Part shown: one piece after another, positions 1-5,960 of the stretch
Position numbering within the stretch: the first letter of the stretch is position 1
Layout: each line of letters begins with the position of its first letter
From: DATDRM01 sp035291705
Lineage (GTDB): Bacteria > Chloroflexota > Anaerolineae > Anaerolineales > UBA4823
Direction of reading: 5' to 3'
Assembly (NCBI GenBank): GCA_035291705.1
Contig: DATDRM010000237.1
Span: 1-5,960, forward strand
DNA length: 5,960 bases
Notes under the pieces: model-generated
What the model saw: the letters and a program-made list of their open reading frames with translations, nothing else
What the model was told of the DNA's origin: nothing
Databases searched by the model: none
Made by a program: the position numbers and the translations under genes

Positions 1-3000
1 GAGAGGTTCCACCCGATCGAAAACGCCCCCATGGCGATCAAACTAAAGACTGTTGGCAGGATCAAGTTATAGGCCACCGATGGTACAATGCCGAGCCATT
101 TAACCAAAACACCCACTAAGACAAATCCATAGTAGTAATAATTGAGATAACCACCGGCAAACCACGGATCGTAAGGTGGAAAAGTCGTGCTCTTAAGCAC
201 CGCATTGAAATAAGAGAAGTCCATCGGCTTCTCGCCCCCCTTCCAGGGGTGCCAGAGATCCGGGTTTCCCAGGCGGATGAGCAAATCGAAGATAAAGAAC
301 GCCAGGAATAATCCCTCTACGACCAGGAAATAACGGCGGCGCTCAAGCCATTCCCGGCGCAGTCCCTCTCGTTGTCGATACACGAGATAAGCCGAGACCA
401 GCGCCATCACCCCAACCAGGACAGTGATTGTCAGGCGCGCGAATGACATGCCGAGCGAACCCGCCAACCACACCAGGTAGGATAATAGCAATAAGCCAGC
501 CGTGCGTGCCAATGGATAACCGTTGTCGGATAAACCCGGCATGGCAAATCGCAACAAAGGGTAAGTCAGGAATCCTAAGAAGGCAACTGCCAGGTACCAC
601 ACGCTAAGACCAACCATAGGCCAACGGTTCTGCCAGGAGTCTGTATCGAACAGTTCTGACCAGGTGCCACCGGCTTGCTGGATAGCTAATTGCCCTGAGG
701 GGAGCATCATATCAGAAGGCAGCGATCCAGCTTTCTTTGGCGTGACATGCACAATATTGGAAAGATCGACTGCACCCAAGATCGAGCGCACCAGTTCAGG
801 GTTATAATCGGGGCGCTTCTTGAAAACAAATACCTTCGGATGATCGTAAACTGTAAAGGCTTCTTCAGCAAATTGATCGTTGATGCTCCAGGGTCCGAAT
901 GTTGGATCAGACTGAAACACATTTACCAGGTCAAAACCCAGGTCGCCCTGGAATTCACCTGGCCTGGCCACGTTGTAACACCATTCAATCGTGCGATCCG
1001 GTGGACAGCCCAACAGATTGCGGTAATATTCAATGTTCATTGGAAAGCGTTCAGGTAAGCGAGGCAATGACCCCCACTGCCGGTTGGAGCTGATCAGGAT
1101 GTAATCTGATTGGTCCAAAATATTAATAAACCTGGCCAACTTGTCCGGATTATCGTCCTCGTACATGTCGAAATTCAGGCCAGGCGGATAGATCCCACCA
1201 TAGCCGTCATACCCATCCAGGCGGACAGGCAATCCATCATCCCAGGCGCCTTCGTTGGCGACCGCTGCACCTTTGAGCGCGACGCCATTGTCTGTTCCAC
1301 CATATCCTATTGTTAGATAGTAAGTTTCGCCATTGTTGACAATGACTGGATTACTTAATTCCAGATCAATTGTAGCAGGTTGAGATCCCTCTTGTCCGGT
1401 CAGATCAATCTGTATTGAAGCTGTCGCCAGCGGATTTCCACCATCCGGTTGAGAAGATAAGATCAGGTTGAGCACCCCAGGATTGGGAGTTGGGTTTGTC
1501 ATACCTGCACCAGCGTTCGGGTCGATGATTTTGCCCAGATGGATCTCTGACACCGTCCCAGTTCGCACGGCCGTAAAACTGCCCAGGAAGGGCAGCTCCG
1601 GGCGAATCAAATAATCATAAGGAAAGGGCAGCGGTTGGTTGTAAAGTCCCTGGTCTGTCTGGATCGGTAAATTAATCGGTCCTGGGATATTCTGGTAGAT
1701 CCAGCGTGAGGCTTCCACACGCGTGATTGGGCGAAGGTAAATCGTTGAGAAAGCAAAAGCATAGACAGCAGTCGCAAATAGAACAAAGCCGCCAATCAGG
1801 ACGGCAAGAAACTGTACCCACTTGCTAGCGTTCAACGACGAACGACGACCGACGAATGACAATTGACCTTCGTTTTCAGTTTTCCATCCGCCATCCCCTT
1901 TCCTCCGTCCTTCTTCCCATTTCCTTTTCCCCCAATCATATAGCTGCACCACCGCCCAGGCCGCGAAGATCACCAGTGTCGGGTATATCAGGAGCTGGTA
2001 GCGCATCGAAGGGTTGAAGACCAACGATTGCCAGGTAAAATAAACCGCTGTCCATCCCCAGATCAGCACGTGCTGCCGCCATTCTCCCTTCAGGTTCCGC
2101 CAACCTGCCCACAGGAAGCCAGTCCATGCCAATAATCCCAAGGGCAATCCAAGCCCCCAAAAAACAATATTCTCCCAGGCAAACCATACTGGCCGGCGCG
2201 CCCATTGTATCGCCGGCGGGAAATCGACATCCCCACTTGCCAGGTTCCTCAACTCCTTTAAGTTTGCTATCCAGGCCAGGTTGGGTTTCAATCCGAAAAA
2301 ACCAGGTCCACTGAAGGCGTAAGGTTGTAATACGCGAAAGACCAGCAGGCTCACCAAGCCCGCCACCACTAGATATCCCAAAGTTCGAAGAACGATCTGC
2401 TGCCGCTCACCTTTTACGTCGTAATAACGAACCAAAAACGCAACCGGCAAGAGCAAGGCCAGGAGGCCAGCACTGACTTTTGATGCGGCTGCCATCCCCA
2501 GTGCAACCCCAAATCCCAGGCTGAGTGAGAGAAGTGGACTGGATATGAAGCGTGATGCATGGAACTTGATCCGTGAAAAACCGGCAGCCGTCTGCTGACT
2601 GCCGACGGTTGATTCCACACTATCCTCGTCTCTCGACTCTCTACTCTCCGCTCCCATTCTCACTGCGAAATAAATGGACAATATGGCGAAAAAGGTGGTG
2701 AAAGTGTCCATGGTAAAGAAATGGGCATGTTGAATCTGGAGTACAGCGAGCGCCGAAAAAGCTGCTCCCAGCAGTCCTACCCGCCGGTCGTAAACGTGCT
2801 CACCAACCAGATACACCAAGAACACCGTAGCCAGGTCAAACAACGCTGAGAGCATCCGACCAACGTTCGTCATTTCGTTAAATCCGGAATGACCGTACAC
2901 CCACTCGACAACGTAACGAGTGAGGAACATCGGCAAGGTGCCATACACATAAAACCCGTGTCCCCGGTTGTGAGGGTTCAAACTCGAATTGACAGTGTCC

Positions 3001-3185
3001 CAATACGCGGATAGGCTCTCCACCGGTGAGATATCAGTCCCCACCCAGATCAGAAAGCGCTCATCGGGATGAAGATACTGGTATTCCCCCCAGCGCATCC
3101 CCACAAAACGTAAATAAGCTCCAACCAGCAGTACGCCGGTTAGTAAAAGTATTGGAAATAGTGAAGTCCGTTTAAGTTTAATCAC
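1..3185 (-). CDS. Giant GT39-like / DUF2298 (Chlor_Arch_YYY) membrane protein, 3' end missing
   Basis: This open frame of 1061 codons runs off the left edge. The start is GTG at 3185: an in-frame TAA lies three codons upstream (3194-3192), and the next Met (residue 30) falls after the first membrane helix. No clear Shine-Dalgarno is seen. Residues 8-28 form helix 1, followed by the extracytoplasmic HPDE motif (39-42), which in GT39/PMT-type GT-C enzymes carries the catalytic Asp. GR (109-110) and HAHFFTMD (153-160) follow, both typical of bacterial GT39-like proteins. More helices run to about 480. Residues 481-855 are largely hydrophilic and probably extracytoplasmic, with a beta-rich part (540-660) and two cysteines (727, 736). 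Helices resume at about 857-880, 896-936 and 952-970. The YYY-domain motifs PPYDPWFAGG (1003-1012) and NYYYYG (1015-1020) come next. Hydrophilic inserts at 178-216 and 417-455 are encoded by 7-bp repeat DNA. The likely role is sugar transfer from a lipid-phosphate donor at the outer membrane face; acceptor and sugar are unknown. Confidence 0.9.
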   Translation of the reverse strand, partial: MIKLKRTSLFPILLLTGVLLVGAYLRFVGMRWGEYQYLHPDERFLIWVGTDISPVESLSAYWDTVNSSLNPHNRGHGFYVYGTLPMFLTRYVVEWVYGHSGFNEMTNVGRMLSALFDLATVFLVYLVGEHVYDRRVGLLGAAFSALAVLQIQHAHFFTMDTFTTFFAILSIYFAVRMGAESRESRDEDSVESTVGSQQTAAGFSRIKFHASRFISSPLLSLSLGFGVALGMAAASKVSAGLLALLLPVAFLVRYYDVKGERQQIVLRTLGYLVVAGLVSLLVFRVLQPYAFSGPGFFGLKPNLAWIANLKELRNLASGDVDFPPAIQWARRPVWFAWENIVFWGLGLPLGLLAWTGFLWAGWRNLKGEWRQHVLIWGWTAVYFTWQSLVFNPSMRYQLLIYPTLVIFAAWAVVQLYDWGKRKWEEGRRKGDGGWKTENEGQLSFVGRRSSLNASKWVQFLAVLIGGFVLFATAVYAFAFSTIYLRPITRVEASRWIYQNIPGPINLPIQTDQGLYNQPLPFPYDYLIRPELPFLGSFTAVRTGTVSEIHLGKIIDPNAGAGMTNPTPNPGVLNLILSSQPDGGNPLATASIQIDLTGQEGSQPATIDLELSNPVIVNNGETYYLTIGYGGTDNGVALKGAAVANEGAWDDGLPVRLDGYDGYGGIYPPGLNFDMYEDDNPDKLARFINILDQSDYILISSNRQWGSLPRLPERFPMNIEYYRNLLGCPPDRTIEWCYNVARPGEFQGDLGFDLVNVFQSDPTFGPWSINDQFAEEAFTVYDHPKVFVFKKRPDYNPELVRSILGAVDLSNIVHVTPKKAGSLPSDMMLPSGQLAIQQAGGTWSELFDTDSWQNRWPMVGLSVWYLAVAFLGFLTYPLLRFAMPGLSDNGYPLARTAGLLLLSYLVWLAGSLGMSFARLTITVLVGVMALVSAYLVYRQREGLRREWLERRRYFLVVEGLFLAFFIFDLLIRLGNPDLWHPWKGGEKPMDFSYFNAVLKSTTFPPYDPWFAGGYLNYYYYGFVLVGVLVKWLGIVPSVAYNLILPTVFSLIAMGAFSIGWNL
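1834..1931. repeat. Degenerate heptanucleotide repeat tract inside the coding sequence
   Basis: Fourteen consecutive 7-bp units can be laid out with no gap. On the minus strand the units drift from purine-rich forms (GGAAATG, GGACGGA, GGATGGC) through AAACTGA and AAACGAA to pyrimidine-containing forms (CGTCGGT, then CGTCGTT twice). Neighbouring units usually differ at a few positions only. The tract encodes residues of about 419-451 of the giant membrane protein, a basic, Gly/Trp/Ser-rich stretch between two predicted helices. It has no spacer structure, so it is not CRISPR. The left end, with the CGTCGTT units, is the most regular; the unit at 1925-1931 is the least certain. Confidence 0.75.
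2541..2652. repeat. Degenerate heptanucleotide repeat tract with mixed unit families, inside the coding sequence
   Basis: Sixteen 7-bp units can be written end to end. Read on the minus strand, the right end is AGTAGAG/AGTCGAG/AGACGAG-like (2625-2652), the middle is GGCAGTC/AGCAGAC-like (2583-2603), and the left end is CACGGAT/CACGCTT-like (2541-2575). It therefore looks like three short repeat families abutted in one register. The tract encodes residues of about 178-215 of the giant membrane protein, a charged stretch containing ESRESRDEDS, between the helix at 159-175 and the next hydrophobic segment. Units around 2604-2624 and 2576-2582 are poorly matched. Confidence 0.65.
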
Positions 3186-3227
3186 TCGAATTTAATGGCT
3201 ATTTTCATTGACTGCTATATCAACAAT

Positions 3228-3262
3228 CACGTTTTACGCTTCACGCATCACGGTTCACGTGC
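3228..3262. repeat. Heptanucleotide repeat tract spanning a stop codon and the intergenic gap
   Basis: Five contiguous 7-bp units on the plus strand fit CACGNNT: CACGTTT, TACGCTT, CACGCAT, CACGGTT and CACGTGC, with a possible weaker sixth (CAACAAT) at 3221-3227. The tract covers the last two sense codons and the TGA stop (3257-3255) of the 731-residue glycosyltransferase and runs into the 69-bp gap before the next gene. It is the best conserved of the three tracts. It shares its CACG unit with the left end of the 2541-2652 tract, but in the opposite orientation. No terminator-like hairpin with a T-run is seen in this gap. Confidence 0.75.
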
Positions 3263-5450
3263 CCTGAGTCGCTGGCACAAAGAACAACCAGAAATCCTTG
3301 GTCTCCAGACGCGATAGATGGAGTTGTAGATGCCCTTGTGGATAAATGGATTTCAATGTATCGAGGGAAGTCTGATCCTGCAGGTAGATCACAAAAAGCT
3401 TGGCGCGCGGATTTTCCAATGTGTCCACGAAATGCTCCGGCCAAAGGGCAAAATCCTTCGTTGGATAACCGGCGCTGAACCCGATCAAACGCGTATCCAC
3501 CCAATGCGGATAGGCCACCACGTAGGCACTATCGACATCCCCCACGGATTCGGCAAAAGATCGGATTACCTGAGCCATCTCAGAGCTGTTCCAGGAGGAT
3601 AATTCATAGACCCTTTGATATTGGGTAAACACCAAACCATAGTTCTGCACGGCAGCTAAAATCAGCAGCATAATTCCAAGACCCCAGGCAAGCACCCTAC
3701 CTCTCCCCGATGAGAAATGAGTCTCAAGAGTAGTCAACAACCCATCCAGGGCGATCCCGATAATGAGAAACACTGGCACCATAGCAGCTGCGGTTCGATT
3801 AAGCGATGGATTCTCAGCAGGAAACGCCAACGATAATATTGAGGGCATCATCAATAAAGGGATCGAAACGATCAGGAATATGTCTAACCAGTGCCTCTGC
3901 CTGACATAACGGGCCAATAAGTGCACAACACCCAGGAAGAACAAAGCCGCCGAGACAATATCTAAGACGGGGCGGTGGGTTACTGAAATGACCCATACCT
4001 CGCCGTTGTCCCAGAAGAACATCGTCATGGCATTCCAAATGTTCTCGAGGAATATCAGCAAAGGTGAGCCAGGGAATGGACGTTCTACTGTCCCCAGGCG
4101 CGTTAACAACCGATACGAGAACATGTCAGGATTGGATAGGGCGTAACGGAGCAAGGGTAAGAATACCACCAAAGCCACCAATCCCATCAAAATCAGATAA
4201 AAAATTGCCTGCTTACGTCCTCCGCTGGATTGGCGATGCAATAAGTACAGTGCAATGCCAACCATGATCACAATCGGGACGAACCTGAAGGGAGAATAAC
4301 CATGTAGACCGATACCTAAGAATAATCCAGCAAGAATGAAATCATTACGGTTAGAAGTTCGCAGACCGCGCAAAAAATAAAAAAGCGTGGGCGCGAAAAA
4401 GAGGGGATAAAGCGTAAATCGCAGCGCAATACGTGAGATGACGTTTGGCCAGTATGCGATCCCGGCGAACATCATCGCGAACAATCCGATGCGGCGCCTG
4501 CCAACTTCCCCGCCCAGGAGGTATATATATGGCAAGGTCAAGAGTCCCCCAAGCACCGTGCCGATCTTTAGACTAAGGAAAGTGTAACCCGTTCCGAGGA
4601 GTTGGATCACAGCTGCCGTCAGATACATTTGAAAGGCCTCGCGGCCTGTATTGCGCGGGAAAAAGATGCTGGTTTGGCCATGAAACACATCCCAAACATC
4701 CAATAGCTTTTCAGCATGGTCGCTGACCATCTCCGGTGGCACCTGGCCCAGGTGATACACGCGGAAGAATATCGCCAGAAGAGCTGCGCCTAGCATGAGC
4801 AACGTCCAACGCGTGATCGATAAGCCCCATTGTTTCTGATCAAGAAAAATTCGCAATCTCAATCCCCAGGGTCGTGGTTGGGGGCTTGGCAGCCAGAAAG
4901 CGTAGCTGATTAAAGCTAGTGCAACCAACCAAAGCGAAACGTTCAGGGAGGTGAAGCGGTTTCCGCCAAAAGTTAAAAACGCCAGGAAAATGAAGACAAT
5001 CCCGAACCACAAAGGAAACTGGCGCACAGTGAGCGGATCGACACGGCGCTCAGCTGAGGGCAAAGGAGCCGCAACCCACTCCCGCCTGTAAATTGCCAGG
5101 ACCAATGCAATGGCAGAGAGTGAATAAAGAGCAGCACCAATCGTCCAGGTTCGCTCAGGACCTGGCTCCAGGGAAAGCTGGGCGAGCAAAGCCAGACCCA
5201 GGACCGTGAGAGATAACCAGGGGATTGAGATGGGCAGGGCTTGCGGAAGTGGTTTGGTTTCCTCACGAAACGCTGTATCCAGGCTTGCTCTTGCATCCAA
5301 ATTTAATATTTCTTGAGAGGCTTCTAATACCTCCCCAGATATGTTTTCTGTTCCCTTTTCCAGTTCTCCACCTGGAATCTTCAGGATCCTCCCCCGGGAG
5401 AAAGTGAATATCGACTTGAAATAATCAAGTACGGTCGGTTCATCTACCAT
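3255..5450 (-). CDS. GT39/PMT-like polytopic membrane glycosyltransferase
   Basis: This complete gene encodes about 731 residues. I chose ATG 5450. The frame is open to a TTG at 5489 (13 more codons), but those residues look unremarkable and neither start has a good Shine-Dalgarno. Residues 1-74 are hydrophilic and probably cytoplasmic. Helices at about 75-93, 100-120, 145-161 and 170-187 form an N-terminal membrane block. Helix 213-230 is then followed by an extracytoplasmic loop with VSDHAEK, whose Asp244 sits where GT39/PMT-type GT-C enzymes have their catalytic acidic residue. Alternating helices and loops continue to about 620, with HGYSPFR (383-389) and NPSLNRTAAAMVP (near 547-559). A soluble tail of about 120 residues ends the protein, probably outside the membrane. 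The expected reaction is sugar transfer from a polyprenyl-phosphate donor. The gene starts 78 bp after the FkbM gene and ends 69 bp before the giant GT39/DUF2298 gene, on the same strand, so co-transcription is plausible. Its TGA stop lies inside a heptamer repeat tract. Confidence 0.9.
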   Translation of the reverse strand: MVDEPTVLDYFKSIFTFSRGRILKIPGGELEKGTENISGEVLEASQEILNLDARASLDTAFREETKPLPQALPISIPWLSLTVLGLALLAQLSLEPGPERTWTIGAALYSLSAIALVLAIYRREWVAAPLPSAERRVDPLTVRQFPLWFGIVFIFLAFLTFGGNRFTSLNVSLWLVALALISYAFWLPSPQPRPWGLRLRIFLDQKQWGLSITRWTLLMLGAALLAIFFRVYHLGQVPPEMVSDHAEKLLDVWDVFHGQTSIFFPRNTGREAFQMYLTAAVIQLLGTGYTFLSLKIGTVLGGLLTLPYIYLLGGEVGRRRIGLFAMMFAGIAYWPNVISRIALRFTLYPLFFAPTLFYFLRGLRTSNRNDFILAGLFLGIGLHGYSPFRFVPIVIMVGIALYLLHRQSSGGRKQAIFYLILMGLVALVVFLPLLRYALSNPDMFSYRLLTRLGTVERPFPGSPLLIFLENIWNAMTMFFWDNGEVWVISVTHRPVLDIVSAALFFLGVVHLLARYVRQRHWLDIFLIVSIPLLMMPSILSLAFPAENPSLNRTAAAMVPVFLIIGIALDGLLTTLETHFSSGRGRVLAWGLGIMLLILAAVQNYGLVFTQYQRVYELSSWNSSEMAQVIRSFAESVGDVDSAYVVAYPHWVDTRLIGFSAGYPTKDFALWPEHFVDTLENPRAKLFVIYLQDQTSLDTLKSIYPQGHLQLHLSRLETKDFWLFFVPATQGT

Positions 5451-5528
5451 GGTTAATTGCCCGTAATGGCGCTCGTCACATGAGAGCAAATAATACCCTA
5501 ACCGATCAAAGCCTGCAAGAGTCTGACT

Positions 5529-5960
5529 TCAGCAGGTTAATCGGCAGGCGGATAAATATCCCAAATAGTCATGCACAAGATTTGGGAAGGTCCTCACGGT
5601 AAAACCCTCACTGATTAAAAATTTTACCAAATCTTGGTGGGGAATGGCGGTAAGGTTATCGTGGTATTCCATCACGATGCGATCGATCCTTCTCAGGATC
5701 GACGCTGAGGTATGGAACAGAATATCGTATTCCGCCCCTTCACAATCCAATTTCAGCAAGTCACAGCGTTCCAATCCCAAGCGGTTGAAAGCGTCTTCCA
5801 GAGAAAGGCTGCGAACATTGAGAACCTCTCCTTGGGTTAAAACGGTGTCCAAACTAAGACTCTGAATTTGTAATGGTTCGCCGCTGGACAGATCAAGCGC
5901 CAGCGTACCAGTCTCGGCGCCAATCGCCTCCGAGAATATCTGGGCATTAGCGATCCCGTT
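5529..5960 (-). CDS. FkbM-family SAM-dependent methyltransferase, 5' end missing
   Basis: This is the C-terminal 143 residues of a gene that enters from the right edge; the frame is open to the edge, so internal TTG or Met codons should not be taken as the start. The segment LKLDCEGAEYDIL (partial residues 69-81) matches the K-(I/L)-D-x-E-G-x-E motif of FkbM-type methyltransferases, and MEYHD follows about 20 residues later, as usual in the family. The preceding segment (FSEAIGAETGTLAL) fits the family's central Rossmann-like strands; the SAM-binding glycine motif would lie upstream, outside the window. The stop is TGA at 5531-5529. FkbM-type enzymes O-methylate macrolides, sugars and other substrates, and are frequent in surface-polysaccharide loci. 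Next to two membrane glycosyltransferases, methylation of a surface glycan is the simplest guess, but the substrate is not determined. Confidence 0.88.
   Translation of the reverse strand, partial: NGIANAQIFSEAIGAETGTLALDLSSGEPLQIQSLSLDTVLTQGEVLNVRSLSLEDAFNRLGLERCDLLKLDCEGAEYDILFHTSASILRRIDRIVMEYHDNLTAIPHQDLVKFLISEGFTVRTFPNLVHDYLGYLSACRLTC

Noticed and set aside
747..1058. Plus-strand open frame of 103 residues
   Set aside because: It lies wholly opposite the continuous minus-strand frame of the giant membrane protein, has no family-like motifs, and is best explained as an antisense shadow.
1834..2652. CRISPR array
   Set aside because: The repeats are 7-bp degenerate units without unique spacers, and no cas genes are present.
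3186..3227. AT-rich promoter-like TTGATA sequence upstream of the GTG start
   Set aside because: No good -10 box lies at the right spacing, and the AT-rich gap alone does not support a promoter call.
3256..3261. CACGTG palindrome as a regulatory site
   Set aside because: It is one unit junction of the CACGNNT heptamer array and sits on a stop codon; nothing else marks it as an operator.
4973..5296. Minus-strand open frame of 107 residues in another frame
   Set aside because: It overlaps the well-supported 731-residue glycosyltransferase and has a Trp/Ser/Arg/Leu-rich composition typical of out-of-frame translation of membrane-protein DNA.
5450..5489. Alternative TTG start for the 731-residue glycosyltransferase
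   Set aside because: The ATG at 5450 is a stronger start codon and the added 13 residues show no recognisable feature; the choice is not certain because neither start has a clear ribosome binding site.
5512..5536. Possible hairpin terminator (CCTGC/GCAGG) at the end of the FkbM gene
   Set aside because: The stem is only 5 bp with a loop of about 15 nt, and there is no T-run after it, so it is not a convincing intrinsic terminator.

Overview
The window looks like bacterial chromosomal DNA of moderate GC content. All three genes lie on the minus strand and are read from right to left. The best lineage guess is Chloroflexota, probably an Anaerolineae-like organism. This is an inference: the leftmost protein ends the window inside a DUF2298 / Chlor_Arch_YYY region (motifs PPYDPWFAGG and NYYYYG), a family known mainly from Chloroflexota and Archaea, and the giant fusion with a family-39-type glycosyltransferase half fits Chloroflexota. 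No rRNA, tRNA, CRISPR array, insertion sequence or integrase is visible.

Layout in transcription order: (1) 5960-5529 is the C-terminal part of an FkbM-family SAM-dependent methyltransferase whose start lies beyond the right edge. (2) 5450-3255 is a complete polytopic membrane protein of about 731 residues, a GT39/PMT-like (GT-C) glycosyltransferase with an extra N-terminal membrane block. (3) 3185-1 is the first 1061 codons of a very large membrane protein that continues beyond the left edge. It has an N-terminal GT39-like half with an HPDE motif, a large extracytoplasmic region, further membrane helices and the start of the YYY domain. I translated its frame codon by codon from 3185 to 3 and found no stop. 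It is easy to miss because it has no stop codon inside the window.

The two membrane proteins are of the type that transfers sugars from a polyprenyl-phosphate carrier on the outer face of the cytoplasmic membrane. FkbM-type enzymes commonly O-methylate sugars or other small substrates. Together they suggest a cell-surface glycan or glycoprotein assembly locus. Substrates cannot be read from the sequence.

The most unusual feature is a set of three degenerate heptanucleotide-periodic tracts: 1834-1931, 2541-2652 and 3228-3262. Two are translated in frame inside the giant membrane protein and both fall in predicted cytoplasmic loops. The third supplies the stop codon of the upstream gene and half of the following intergenic gap. 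The second and third share the same CGTG-bearing unit in opposite orientation. These look like one family of 7-bp repeat DNA that has entered, or grown within, tolerant sites. I see no complete new defence or mobile system here.
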